17,034 nt of DNA from positions 1 to 17,034 of the forward strand of contig DIUN01000031.1 in assembly GCA_002423025.1 (NCBI GenBank), in the 5' to 3' direction. The notes under the pieces are model-generated. The model saw nothing but the letters and a program-made list of their open reading frames with translations. It made no database searches and was not told the DNA's origin. This document shows, piece by piece, positions 1 through 8,851 of this stretch. This stretch comes from Sphingomonadales bacterium UBA6157 (GTDB lineage: Bacteria; Pseudomonadota; Alphaproteobacteria; Sphingomonadales; Sphingomonadaceae). A program made the translations under genes and the position numbers. Position 1 is the stretch's first letter. Each line of letters starts with the position of its first letter.

Positions 1-360
1 GCCGGCCCCACCACCGCCACCCGCATGGACAAGTTCACCGAGGCGATGCTGGCGCAGACCGGGCTGATCGCCATGGTCGGCAAGGCCGAGCGCGGCCCGG
101 CGGGCATCGAGGCCATCAAGAAGCACAGGGCGGCCTATCTCATGGCGGTGGGCGGCGCGGCCTATCTCGTCTCCAAGGCGATCAAGGCCAGCAAGGTGCT
201 GGCATTCGAGGATCTCGGCATGGAGGCGATCTACGAGTTCACCGTGGAGAACATGCCCGTCACGGTCGCGGTCGATGCCACCGGCGAGTCGGTTCACGCC
301 ACCGGGCCAATGGTGTGGCGCGAAAAGATCAAGGCCGCCAAGGCGCTGGAGACCGCCTGA
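1..360 (+). CDS. Class I fumarate hydratase, C-terminal part (5' end outside window)
   Basis: The reading frame is open from base 1 and ends at TGA 358-360, leaving the last 119 residues of a class I (4Fe-4S, oxygen-sensitive) fumarase, the cytoplasmic TCA-cycle enzyme that interconverts fumarate and malate. The fragment opens with GPTTATRMD, the conserved substrate-binding segment of the C-terminal (beta) domain, followed by the AAYLMAVGGAAYLVSKAIK-type helix segment and the typical FEDLGMEAIYEF and VDATGESVH stretches close to the C-terminus. The internal ATG at 25 is not a real start because the GPTTA motif precedes it in frame. The iron-sulfur N-terminal domain lies upstream of the window, so cluster cysteines cannot be checked. 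L(+)-tartrate dehydratase is related, but the close match to the fumarase tail makes fumarase much more likely. Confidence 0.93.
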   Translation, partial: AGPTTATRMDKFTEAMLAQTGLIAMVGKAERGPAGIEAIKKHRAAYLMAVGGAAYLVSKAIKASKVLAFEDLGMEAIYEFTVENMPVTVAVDATGESVHATGPMVWREKIKAAKALETA

Positions 361-414
361 GGCCACCGGCTGTCCGGCGCGTGGATAGTGGCGGGAGCGT
401 GATTGCGGGTGTGC

Positions 415-432
415 GGCATGGCCCGCCATGCC
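415..432. other. Small hairpin downstream of the fumarase gene
   Basis: GGCATGG (415-421) and CCATGCC (426-432) form a perfect 7-bp stem with a CCCG loop, 55 bases after the fumarase stop and 34 before the next start. No T-run follows, so it is at best a weak or Rho-assisted terminator or a transcript-end stabiliser; chance is possible at this GC content. Confidence 0.25.
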
Positions 433-466
433 AGCATCAACGCGCCAGCCGCCCGAGGAACCACGC

Positions 467-1135
467 ATGACCGACATCGCCACCATCAAGGCCGAGCTGC
501 TCGCCGCCATCGCCCTGGCGCAGCCGGACGGCACCTATGCCGATGCCGAGTTCGATCGCATCCACGCCGCCATCGCCGCGCTGACACCGCTGACGCCAAC
601 GCCCAGCCCCTATGCGGCGCAGGGCTTTGTCCAGTCCCCCTGGGGGTCGCTCTACTCGCAGTTCGGCCCGCGCCACACCGCCGGCAAGCCGACCCGCCAC
701 CAGACGACGATGAACCTGCAAAGCTTCAACCATTTTCCGAAGATCGACATGTTTGTCCATGAGATCAATCAGGAAATTCGGGTTGAGGATGCGCATTACA
801 ACAACATCGTCAGCATCTCGACGCTGGATGGCGCGCACCATGCCGAGATGATCGTCTGGGGCCGCTACAGCATCGATCCCGCTACGCCGCAGCGCTACAC
901 GGTGAATTTTTACGCCGTGGAACTGCGCGCGCCCGCCGGCGTCTCGGAGGCGGAGCTGCGCGCCCAGTTCGGCCTCGCCGCCGATCATGGCCTGCGCTTT
1001 GATCTCAAGCCGATGAAGCTGCACTCGGATGTCGTCTATTGCGATGACGACATGCGCATCAATTTCGGCAGCATGGGCGGTGTCTATGTGCTGCGCCGCC
1101 TCACCAGCCCCGGCAAGTCCGTATCCTTCGCCTGA
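467..1135 (+). CDS. PAP/fibrillin (plastid lipid-associated) family protein
   Basis: A 222-residue protein without a signal peptide or membrane segment. The C-terminal third carries the pattern of the PAP/fibrillin domain: YTVNFYAVEL (about 144-153), then LKPMKLHSDVVYCDDDMRI (about 180-198) and GSMGGVYVLRR (201-211), matching the family's 'YLDxxLRIxRGxxGxxFVL' ending. The N-terminal helix (ATIKAELLAAIA) and the proline-rich turn followed by SPWGSLYSQFG (57-67) also fit its layout. Fibrillins bind lipids or small lipophilic molecules in plastids and cyanobacteria; their role in proteobacteria is not known to me. I chose ATG 467 over ATG 428 because GAGGAA (455-460) sits 6 bases upstream and the shorter form begins at the conserved helix. 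It converges on the next gene with only 7 bp between stops. Family assignment is by eye. Confidence 0.65.
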   Translation: MTDIATIKAELLAAIALAQPDGTYADAEFDRIHAAIAALTPLTPTPSPYAAQGFVQSPWGSLYSQFGPRHTAGKPTRHQTTMNLQSFNHFPKIDMFVHEINQEIRVEDAHYNNIVSISTLDGAHHAEMIVWGRYSIDPATPQRYTVNFYAVELRAPAGVSEAELRAQFGLAADHGLRFDLKPMKLHSDVVYCDDDMRINFGSMGGVYVLRRLTSPGKSVSFA

Positions 1136-1142
1136 AGCGGCG

Positions 1143-2441
1143 CTACTCCGCCAGCTTCGCCACCATCGCATCATAGGCCGGGATCGTTACCGGATTGATG
1201 TTGACGTTGCTTGCCACCGGGAAGGAGGCGAAGCGCGCGATCACCACCTCGGCCTGGCGATCGATGTAGATGCCCTGCCCGTGGATGCCCACCGCCATGG
1301 TGACGCCATTGGGCCGGTGCCACCATTGGCTGGCATAGCTGCCGCCCTTGAGGCCGGGGTAGTTGGTCGGCGCAAAGGCCGCGACATCGCCGGGCGTGAA
1401 GATCGCCGCCACCGCCGCGGGGGAAACAATCTCCTGCCCCTGCCAGCGCCCACCGAGCCGCAGCATCTCGCCAAAGCGCGCCATGTCACGCAGCGCCAGC
1501 GCCATGCCGCCGCCGGCAAAGCCGGTGCCCATGCGATCGACATTGATGCTGGCATCCTGCTCCATGCCCATCCGTGACCAGTAGCGCGCCTCGATCTGCT
1601 GGGCGATGGACTGGCCGGTGATGCGCTCCGTCACCCAGCCCAGCGCCCCGCTGTTCGGTGTTCTGTATGAAAAATCAGCGCCATGCGCGCCGTTCTTGCC
1701 AATGGTTTGCAAGTGCGCATACAGCCCGAGCGGCCCCTTGTAGCCGGCAGGCAGCGGCAGCGCATTGGCGGCAAAGCTCATCCGCGCCACATCGCCATCG
1801 GCACCGCCATAGCTCTCGTCAAAGGCCAGGCCGGTGCGCATGTCCATCACCTGCCGCACCGTGGCATCGCCAAAGCCGCTTCCGGCCAGCTCGGGCACAT
1901 AGCTCGCCATCGTCCGATTCGGGTCAAGCCGGCCTTCGGCGATCAACGCCTCGGCCAGGGTGCCGACAAAGCTCTTGGTTACCGAAAAGGCGATGTGCTG
2001 GCCCTCCGGCTTGAGCGCGCCGAAGTAGCGCTCGTAAACGATGCGCCCCTTGTGCAGCACCACGATGCCATCGGTGTAGGTGGCGGCGAGAGACTGCTCC
2101 CAGCTCATCGGCGCCGCCGCGCCGAGCGGCGTGAAGCGGATGGCATCGAGATCCGCCCGCTCGGCGCGCGGCAGCACCGCAACCGGCATGGCGCCGCGCT
2201 TGATGCTGGTGGTCGGCAGCAGCTCCCGCCAGTTCGAGAACGTCCAGCGCGTCTGCGGGAAGGCCCACATGCTGGCATCATCGAAGCGCACCTGCTTGTC
2301 CCGCGGCGGCGGGCTACCCTGCATCCAGCCGAGCACTGCCGGGTCGCTCTGCGCGGCCGTCAGCGGCGCAGTTTGCGCGGCGGCGGGAGCGGTGAGCGCC
2401 AGCAGCGCCGCGCCAAGCAAGGTTGTGCCGATATGCTTCAT
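1143..2441 (-). CDS. Exported serine hydrolase, beta-lactamase/6-aminohexanoate-dimer hydrolase-like
   Basis: A 432-residue protein with a clear Sec signal peptide (positive MKH, hydrophobic run, cleavage probably after APAAA-Q near residue 22). The catalytic SxxK motif of class C beta-lactamase-fold enzymes is SVTK at 153-156, giving nucleophile Ser153 and base Lys156. Tyr259 in SYRTPNS is the likely Tyr of motif two, and HGQG (387-390) sits where the KTG/HxG motif is expected. The order and the segments around it (GRIVYERYFG, VMDMRTGLAFDESYG) most resemble the NylB-like esterase/amidase group rather than true beta-lactamases or penicillin-binding proteins. It probably acts in the periplasm on an ester or amide; the substrate cannot be told. 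The gene converges with the fibrillin-like gene and diverges from the PNPOx-like gene at 2573, with 131 bp between the two starts. Confidence 0.85.
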   Translation of the reverse strand: MKHIGTTLLGAALLALTAPAAAQTAPLTAAQSDPAVLGWMQGSPPPRDKQVRFDDASMWAFPQTRWTFSNWRELLPTTSIKRGAMPVAVLPRAERADLDAIRFTPLGAAAPMSWEQSLAATYTDGIVVLHKGRIVYERYFGALKPEGQHIAFSVTKSFVGTLAEALIAEGRLDPNRTMASYVPELAGSGFGDATVRQVMDMRTGLAFDESYGGADGDVARMSFAANALPLPAGYKGPLGLYAHLQTIGKNGAHGADFSYRTPNSGALGWVTERITGQSIAQQIEARYWSRMGMEQDASINVDRMGTGFAGGGMALALRDMARFGEMLRLGGRWQGQEIVSPAAVAAIFTPGDVAAFAPTNYPGLKGGSYASQWWHRPNGVTMAVGIHGQGIYIDRQAEVVIARFASFPVASNVNINPVTIPAYDAMVAKLAE

Positions 2442-2501
2442 GTTCGCCCCCGGTGTTCGTCTTGGTGCCAGCCTAGGCCATGCAGCCCAACAGGGCGAAC
2501 A
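2441..2501. other. Spaced 9-bp inverted repeat in the divergent promoter region
   Basis: TGTTCGCCC (2441-2449) is repeated inverted as GGGCGAACA (2493-2501), 43 bases apart. The left arm abuts the serine hydrolase start codon, and a small palindrome GCCTAGGC (2471-2478) lies near the centre. It could be a regulator site or a 5' leader stem, but the wide spacing makes chance a real alternative. Confidence 0.2.
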
Positions 2502-2572
2502 GCTAATCTGCGAGGGTCGCGCGCCAATGCGTCACGCTTGCCGCCGTGCCGGCCGCTTGGCATGAGCGCGCC

Positions 2573-3175
2573 ATGCTGACCCCGGACCTGACCGAAGCCC
2601 TGGACACCGCCTGGCGCCTGCTCGAACGCGGCGCGAAGGACAGGCGCAGCCCCGTCCACACGCCCGCCATCGCCAGCATCACCCCCGCCGGCCTGCCGGA
2701 CCAGCGCACGATGGTGCTGCGCGCCGCCAGCCGCGAGGCCGCCACGCTGCGCTTCCACACAGATGCCCGCAGCCCGAAGTGCGCCGCGCTCGATGCCGGT
2801 GCAGTGCATGTGCTGGCCTATCACCCCGGCCAGTCGCTGCAACTCCGCCTCTCCGGCACCGCCGAGGTCATCACCCAGGGCCCGCTCATCGAGCAGGCCT
2901 GGAGCGCTTCCACGCGCTTTGCCCGCCGCTGCTACATGGCGCAGGCCGCGCCGGGCAGCCCGCTGGCCGCACCGGGCTCGGGCCTGCCGGCGCATGTCGA
3001 GGGCCAGGAGCCGAATGATGCGGACCTGGTGGAGGCCCGCGCCAATTTCGCGCTGCTGCTGGTGCATGTCGGCCAGATCGATTGGCTGCACCTCGCCCAT
3101 ACCGGGCATCGCCGCGCCGGGTTCAACCGGGATGCGGCGAGCGGCGCGTGGTCGGGCGAATGGCGGCTGCCCTGA
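2573..3175 (+). CDS. Pyridoxamine 5'-phosphate oxidase-like FMN-binding protein
   Basis: A 200-residue cytoplasmic protein with the split-barrel flavin fold of the PNPOx-like superfamily (Alr4036-type). Visible hallmarks are TPAGLPDQRTMVLR (37-50), FHTDARSPK (61-69) and QLRLSGTAEV (90-99); in PNPOx relatives these strands carry the FMN phosphate-binding Arg and Lys. The tail WLHLAHTGHRRAGF (171-184) is typical of this subgroup. The true pyridoxine 5'-phosphate oxidase signature near the C-terminus (RLHDR-type substrate motif) is not seen, so this is probably a general flavin reductase/oxidase-like protein rather than the vitamin B6 enzyme. An in-frame GTG at 2546 would add nine residues, but the family begins near the helix at TPDLTEAL, so ATG 2573 is preferred. 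It converges with the CAP gene, 9 bp between stops. Confidence 0.8.
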   Translation: MLTPDLTEALDTAWRLLERGAKDRRSPVHTPAIASITPAGLPDQRTMVLRAASREAATLRFHTDARSPKCAALDAGAVHVLAYHPGQSLQLRLSGTAEVITQGPLIEQAWSASTRFARRCYMAQAAPGSPLAAPGSGLPAHVEGQEPNDADLVEARANFALLLVHVGQIDWLHLAHTGHRRAGFNRDAASGAWSGEWRLP

Positions 3176-3184
3176 GATAAAGGC

Positions 3185-3706
3185 CTAGTAAGGCACTTCA
3201 CCCATCACATTGCCCGCCGAAAGATAACGGCAGACCAGGAACTCGAAATCCCCGTTGCTGGCGATGGAACAGCCGACCCGGCTGGTATCCCGCCACACCA
3301 TCTGGGTGTAGTGTCCCGTCTGCTCCAGGCTGGGCAGCCAGTTCGTCGGGTCCGGCAGCAGGTCCCGCTCCCGCGCCCAGAAGTCGATCATGGTTTCCAC
3401 ATCATAGGCGCGGGCGGTGCCGGCAAAGAGGTTTTCGCCCTGCTGGTCAGGCCCGTCCGGCGTGTGGTGCATGAGCTGGTTGGTGCGGGCCAGATAGGCC
3501 GCCCAGTCCCGCGCATCGGCGGCGAGGTTTGCGTCCCACACCAGCGGCCCCACGCCCACGGCGGCGCGTACCCTGTTGTGCACCCGCACCACGCGCTCGG
3601 CAAAGCCCGGCGGCTCGGCAGACGGAATCGGGCTCATCGGCGCGGCCAAAACGGCCTGCGCCAACAGGGCCAGGGCAACCCCGGCAAGGCGCCCTGCTCC
3701 CGTCAT
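3185..3706 (-). CDS. Secreted CAP/SCP-domain protein
   Basis: A 173-residue protein with an N-terminal signal peptide (hydrophobic VALALLAQAVLAAP, cleavage near residue 21-22) followed by one CAP (cysteine-rich secretory/PR-1-like) domain. Family landmarks are HNRVR (43-47), LMHHTPDG (78-85), QGENLFAG (89-96), GHYTQMVWRDTSRVGCSIA (131-149) and VCRYLSAGNVMGE (158-170). His80 or His81, Glu91 and His132 are the expected members of the His/Glu metal-binding cleft; Cys146 and Cys159 may form a disulfide, fitting a periplasmic or extracellular location. The function of bacterial CAP proteins is mostly unclear. It starts 5 bp after the ettA stop, so it is probably read through from ettA; no Shine-Dalgarno is evident, suggesting translational coupling. 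Confidence 0.88.
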   Translation of the reverse strand: MTGAGRLAGVALALLAQAVLAAPMSPIPSAEPPGFAERVVRVHNRVRAAVGVGPLVWDANLAADARDWAAYLARTNQLMHHTPDGPDQQGENLFAGTARAYDVETMIDFWARERDLLPDPTNWLPSLEQTGHYTQMVWRDTSRVGCSIASNGDFEFLVCRYLSAGNVMGEVPY

Positions 3707-3711
3707 GCGGC

Positions 3712-5391
<1,680 letters not shown>

Positions 5392-5435
5392 GAGCGGCTT
5401 GCTCCAGAATTGATTGGTTGGAATTTCGCGTTCGT

Positions 5436-5464
5436 GCCCTAGCAGGCAGCGCCCGCCAGTTCAA
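5436..5464 (-). promoter_or_regulatory. Candidate sigma-70-like promoter for ettA
   Basis: On the minus strand TTGAAC (5459-5464) and TAGGGC (5436-5441) are 17 bases apart, the standard spacing, about 45 bases before the ettA GTG. The -35 hexamer is good and the -10 is poor, as is common in alphaproteobacteria. Assigned by eye only. Confidence 0.35.
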
Positions 5465-5553
5465 ACGTCCTGCACATGGCCTTGCTGGCCGCGCGCTTGC
5501 ATGGCGCCAATATCGGCGCTGCCCGGCCCGGCTGCAAGGGGGTGGCCCGCCAC

Positions 5554-6411
5554 TCAGGCCGCAGTGGCAGGCCGGCTCGCCGCGCGCAGCATCACGAACG
5601 AGGTATAGAGCACCACCGCCGCCACCAGCCAGCGCAGCGCCTCCAGCGGCAGGGACTTGACGAGATAGGCCGCCACCAGAACCGCCGGAATGCCGCCCAC
5701 CGCCAGCGACAGCACCAGCCGCAGGTCGATCCGGTCAGACCGGGCGAATCGCAGCCCGCTCGCCGGCATCATCAGCGCCCCGGCCCCGGCCATGATCGGG
5801 AACACCGCCAGCGGGTTGAGCCCGAGCAGGCTGAACATCGCCAGCATCGGGCCATAAAAGCCGATCCCCGCCGTCATCAGCGCGCCGATGATGAAGCAGC
5901 CAACCACAGCGGCGGAAAACGGCATCGGCGCCAGCGCCAGCGCGGTGCCGCCAGCCAGCAGCAGATCGAGATTGGCGGCGGCATAGAGCAGCGCCGCCAG
6001 CAGCAGCGCGATGCCCACTGTCACTTGCAGCGTCCGCACCGGCAGCTTCACCACCACCGGCGCCCCGAGCAGCGCGCCGGCCACGCTGGCCGAGATGCAG
6101 GCAATCAGCAGCACCGGATCAACGGTGACAAGGGTGATATAGATCAGCCCCTCGAAGATCGTCGGCAGCGCATGGCCGGCAATCAGCACGCCGGGGATAT
6201 GGCTGTCCGGCACCAGCTTGCGCAGCTTGATCCACGCCGTTGTCGGCGCGAACGAGCCGATGCCGAGCGTATCGAAAAAATCGGTGATGGCGCCCAGCAC
6301 CACCCCCTCGCCGCTCAGGCCCAGCTCACCCCGCGCCCGCGCCGTGCGCACCAGCAGGATGGCGAAAACGACCCCCGTCAACGCCAGCACAGCCAGCAAC
6401 AATCCCACCAT
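5554..6411 (-). CDS. TauE/SafE-family membrane permease
   Basis: An integral membrane protein of about 285 residues with roughly eight hydrophobic segments (near 2-21, 35-52, 76-95, 98-117, 129-146, 165-185, 188-215, 231-250 and 258-276) and short Arg/Lys loops between them. It fits the TauE/SafE (DUF81) family of anion exporters by the FFDTLGIGSF segment near the first loop (45-54), the IPGVLIAGHALPT stretch (72-84) and the internal two-fold arrangement of helices. Members export or import sulfite, sulfoacetate or other small organic anions; the substrate here is unknown. ATG 6411 is preferred because GGGGGA lies seven bases upstream; ATG 6432 would add seven residues but lacks a ribosome site. 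It lies downstream of the CaiB/BaiF CoA-transferase on the same strand, so co-transcription and transport of a related carboxylate are possible but unproven. Confidence 0.85.
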   Translation of the reverse strand: MVGLLLAVLALTGVVFAILLVRTARARGELGLSGEGVVLGAITDFFDTLGIGSFAPTTAWIKLRKLVPDSHIPGVLIAGHALPTIFEGLIYITLVTVDPVLLIACISASVAGALLGAPVVVKLPVRTLQVTVGIALLLAALLYAAANLDLLLAGGTALALAPMPFSAAVVGCFIIGALMTAGIGFYGPMLAMFSLLGLNPLAVFPIMAGAGALMMPASGLRFARSDRIDLRLVLSLAVGGIPAVLVAAYLVKSLPLEALRWLVAAVVLYTSFVMLRAASRPATAA

Positions 6412-6500
6412 GGCGCCGTCCCCCAGCTGCATGTGGGGTGCAGCCTAGAGCGGGATGCGCGCGGACGGAATAGCGGCCTGTCCGTTGCGGCAAGACGGCG

Positions 6501-7694
6501 CTAGCGGCCTGCCACCGCTCCGCCGGCAACAGCCCCGCTGGCCAGCAGCGCGGCTGCCTCGCCGGGGGCAATGCCCAGCCCGGCCAGCACCGCAGCCGTG
6601 TCCGCCCCCGCCGTCGGCAGCGCGCCGCCGCCCAGCCGCGCGCCGTCAATGGCGATCGGCAGCACCGGCAGCATCGTTTCCGTGCCATCATCGAGCACCA
6701 CCGGCGCCAGCCCGCCGCCGGCGAGCAGGTGCGGATCCTCGAACAGGTCTTCCGGCCGGCCGATCGGCGCGAACGGCAGCCCCGAGCCATCGAGCCGCCC
6801 GATCAGTTCGGCCTTGGTAAAGCGCTTCAGCTCGGCGCGCACCCGCGGCATCAGCGTCTCGCGCGCCTGCACCCTGGCGTTGTTGGCGCGCAGGCTCTCG
6901 TCCGCCCACAGGTCCGCCAGCCCGAACAGCGTGCAGAACTTCGCCCAGAGCGCATCCGTCACCACGCCCACGAACATCTGGTCGTCATCCGCCGTCTCGA
7001 ACACATCATAGATCGCCCAGGCCGAGACGCGCGCCGGCATCGGTGCCGCCGCCTTCCCCGTCACCGCCTTCTGCGCCATGTGCTGGCCGACAAGATAAGC
7101 CGTCGTCTCGAACAGCGCGCTCTGGACATGGGCACCCTCGCCGGTGCGGTGCCGCGCCTCCAGCGCCGCCAGCACGCCGATGACGCCGAACATGCCGCCC
7201 GCCACGTCGATCACGGAGGCGCCGGCCCGCAGTGGCCGCCCCGGAGGACCGGTCATGTACGCCAGCCCGCCCATCATCTGCGCCACTTCATCCAGCGCCG
7301 TGCGCTCCTCATACGGGCCGGGCAGGAAGCCCTTTTCCGAGCAATAGATCAGCCGCGGGTTGGCGCGCTTGAGCGTCTCATAGCCCAGCCCCAGCCGGTC
7401 CATGGCGCCGGGGCGGAAATTCTCGATCATCACATCGGCCGAGGCCGCCAGCTTCTGCGCCACGCCCAGCCCCTCGGCGGACTTCAGATCGATGCAGATG
7501 CTGGATTTGCCGCGGTTGTACATGGGGAAATAGCCGGCGCCGGAGCCGAGCAGCCGCCGCGTCGCATCGCCGCCGATCGGCTCGACCTTGATGACCTCGG
7601 CCCCCAGCTCGGCCAGGATCGCGCCCACGGCCGGCCCCATCACCATGTGCGTGAACTCGACGACCTTGATTCCGGCCAATGGCAACACTGTCAT
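6501..7694 (-). CDS. CaiB/BaiF-family (family III) CoA-transferase
   Basis: A 397-residue cytoplasmic enzyme of the family that moves CoA between carboxylic acids. Hallmarks are the N-terminal LAGIKVVEFTHMVMGPAVG (6-24), AELGAEVIKVEPIGGD (28-43), the RGKSSICIDLK segment (61-71), DVMIENFRPGAMDRLGLGY (87-105) and the active-site region GASVIDVAGGMFG (158-170), in which Asp163 aligns with the catalytic aspartate of formyl-CoA transferase. The length is normal for the family. The substrate pair cannot be read from the sequence; known members act on carnitine, formate/oxalate, citramalate, benzylsuccinate and bile acids. It is divergent from the HMG-CoA lyase gene with 116 bp between the starts, which suggests shared control and a role in branched-chain or C5/C6 acyl-CoA metabolism. 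The alanine/glycine-rich C-terminal tail is unremarkable. Confidence 0.92.
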   Translation of the reverse strand: MTVLPLAGIKVVEFTHMVMGPAVGAILAELGAEVIKVEPIGGDATRRLLGSGAGYFPMYNRGKSSICIDLKSAEGLGVAQKLAASADVMIENFRPGAMDRLGLGYETLKRANPRLIYCSEKGFLPGPYEERTALDEVAQMMGGLAYMTGPPGRPLRAGASVIDVAGGMFGVIGVLAALEARHRTGEGAHVQSALFETTAYLVGQHMAQKAVTGKAAAPMPARVSAWAIYDVFETADDDQMFVGVVTDALWAKFCTLFGLADLWADESLRANNARVQARETLMPRVRAELKRFTKAELIGRLDGSGLPFAPIGRPEDLFEDPHLLAGGGLAPVVLDDGTETMLPVLPIAIDGARLGGGALPTAGADTAAVLAGLGIAPGEAAALLASGAVAGGAVAGR

Positions 7695-7810
7695 GCTCTC
7701 TCCACTTCCCTGCCGCCCCGGCCAGCCGCGCTGCGGACAAAGCCGCAGTTGCCCACTGGTCAGACCTGCACTGCCCCGCCATATGTCCGCCCATCCTGTG
7801 GAGCAACATC

Positions 7811-8767
7811 ATGGCAGCACAACTCTCCGCCTCTCGGCCTGAAAACCGGATCCTCATCAGCGAAGTCGGCCCGCGCGATGGCCTGCAGTCGATCGACCGG
7901 ATCATGCCGCTGGCGGCAAAATGCGCCTGGATCGATGCGGAAGTGGCGGCCGGCGTAACCGAGGTCGAAGTCGGCAGCTTCGTGCCGGCCAAGCTGCTGC
8001 CCCAGCTCGCCGATACCGCCGAGGTGGTCGCCCATGCCCGCACCCACCCCGGCCTCACCGTCGCCGTGCTGGTGCCAAACGCCAAGGGCGCCGCCGCCGC
8101 CATCGCCGCCGGCGCGCACAAGCTCACCCTGCCGCTCTCGGCCAGCGAAACCCATAGCCTGAAGAACCTGCGCCGCACCCATGCCCAGGTGCTGGAAGAG
8201 GCCGCCGCCATCGCCGCAATGGTGAGGGACTGCCCGGCCGGCAGCCGGCCCCATTTCGAGGGCAGCGTCTCGACGGCCTTTGGCTGCACGCTGGAGGGCA
8301 TCGTCCCGCAGGCCAAGGTGGTGGAACTCGCCGAGGCCCTGATGGCGGCCGGTTGTGACGAAGTCGGCCTTTCGGACACCACGGGTTATGCCAACCCGGC
8401 GCAGGTGCAGGCGCTGGTGCGCGCCGTGCACGCCGCCATCGGCACGGACAAGCTGACCGGCCTGCACCTGCACAACACCCGCGGGCTTGGGCTCGCCAAT
8501 GTCATCGCCGGGCTCGAGGTGGGCATCACCACCTTCGATGCCTCGCTCGCCGGGCTTGGCGGCTGCCCGTTCGCGCCGGGCGCCAGCGGCAATATCGTCA
8601 CGGAAGACCTGGTGTTCATGCTGGAGGCCATGGGCCTTGATACCGGCATCGATATCGCCGCGCTGCTCAAGGTGCGGGATATTCTCGCCGCCGCGCTCCC
8701 CGGCGAGCCGCTTTATGGCTTCACGCCGGATGCCGGCCTGCCGCTCGGCTTCCGCCAGGCGGCCTGA
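7811..8767 (+). CDS. mvaB: Hydroxymethylglutaryl-CoA lyase
   Basis: A 318-residue TIM-barrel enzyme that cleaves HMG-CoA to acetyl-CoA and acetoacetate, the last step of leucine breakdown. Signatures are EVGPRDGLQ (18-26, with metal/catalytic Asp23), the GSVSTAFGC strand (151-159), GLSDTTGYANP (186-196), metal ligands His219 and His221 in LHLHNTRG, and the HMG-CoA lyase signature ASLAGLGGCPF (244-254) with the conserved Cys252 loop. Length is typical. ATG 7811 is chosen because GTGGAG (7798-7803) sits 7 bases upstream and homologues start just before the first barrel strand; an upstream ATG at 7679 would overlap the divergent CoA-transferase gene. The methylcrotonyl-CoA carboxylase genes of the same pathway are about 6 kb away. 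A strong terminator follows 20 bases after the stop. Confidence 0.95.
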   Translation: MAAQLSASRPENRILISEVGPRDGLQSIDRIMPLAAKCAWIDAEVAAGVTEVEVGSFVPAKLLPQLADTAEVVAHARTHPGLTVAVLVPNAKGAAAAIAAGAHKLTLPLSASETHSLKNLRRTHAQVLEEAAAIAAMVRDCPAGSRPHFEGSVSTAFGCTLEGIVPQAKVVELAEALMAAGCDEVGLSDTTGYANPAQVQALVRAVHAAIGTDKLTGLHLHNTRGLGLANVIAGLEVGITTFDASLAGLGGCPFAPGASGNIVTEDLVFMLEAMGLDTGIDIAALLKVRDILAAALPGEPLYGFTPDAGLPLGFRQAA

Positions 8768-8786
8768 GGCTTCCAGCGCGCACAGC

Positions 8787-8823
8787 AAAAGGCCTCGATA
8801 CCGATGGGGTATCGAGGCCTTTT
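8787..8823. terminator. Bidirectional intrinsic terminator
   Basis: A perfect 16-bp stem (8787-8802 with 8808-8823) closes a five-base loop, GATGG. The stem edges are A4 on one side and T5 on the other, so both strands show a GC-rich hairpin followed by a T-run. It lies between the convergent HMG-CoA lyase gene (+) and the gene ending at 8852 (-) and should serve both. Confidence 0.93.
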
Positions 8824-8851
8824 TCGCGGGGCAGCTTGCCCGCTCAGGGCT

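Noticed and set aside
437..1174. 245-residue minus-strand frame over the fibrillin-like gene
   Set aside because: The plus-strand product shows a coherent family pattern and a good ribosome site; the minus frame overlaps the serine hydrolase end and has no domain.
1143..2441. Serine hydrolase as a class C beta-lactamase
   Set aside because: The second and third motifs do not match YxN and KTG; the pattern is closer to 6-aminohexanoate-dimer hydrolase-like esterases.
5476..6504. 342-residue frame rich in His, Arg and Gln opposite the TauE/SafE gene
   Set aside because: Low-complexity composition is the reverse complement of membrane-helix codons; no start signal or domain.
7760..8788. 342-residue open frame opposite the HMG-CoA lyase gene
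   Set aside because: The plus strand encodes a complete lyase with all catalytic residues and a ribosome site; the opposite frame has no recognisable domain.
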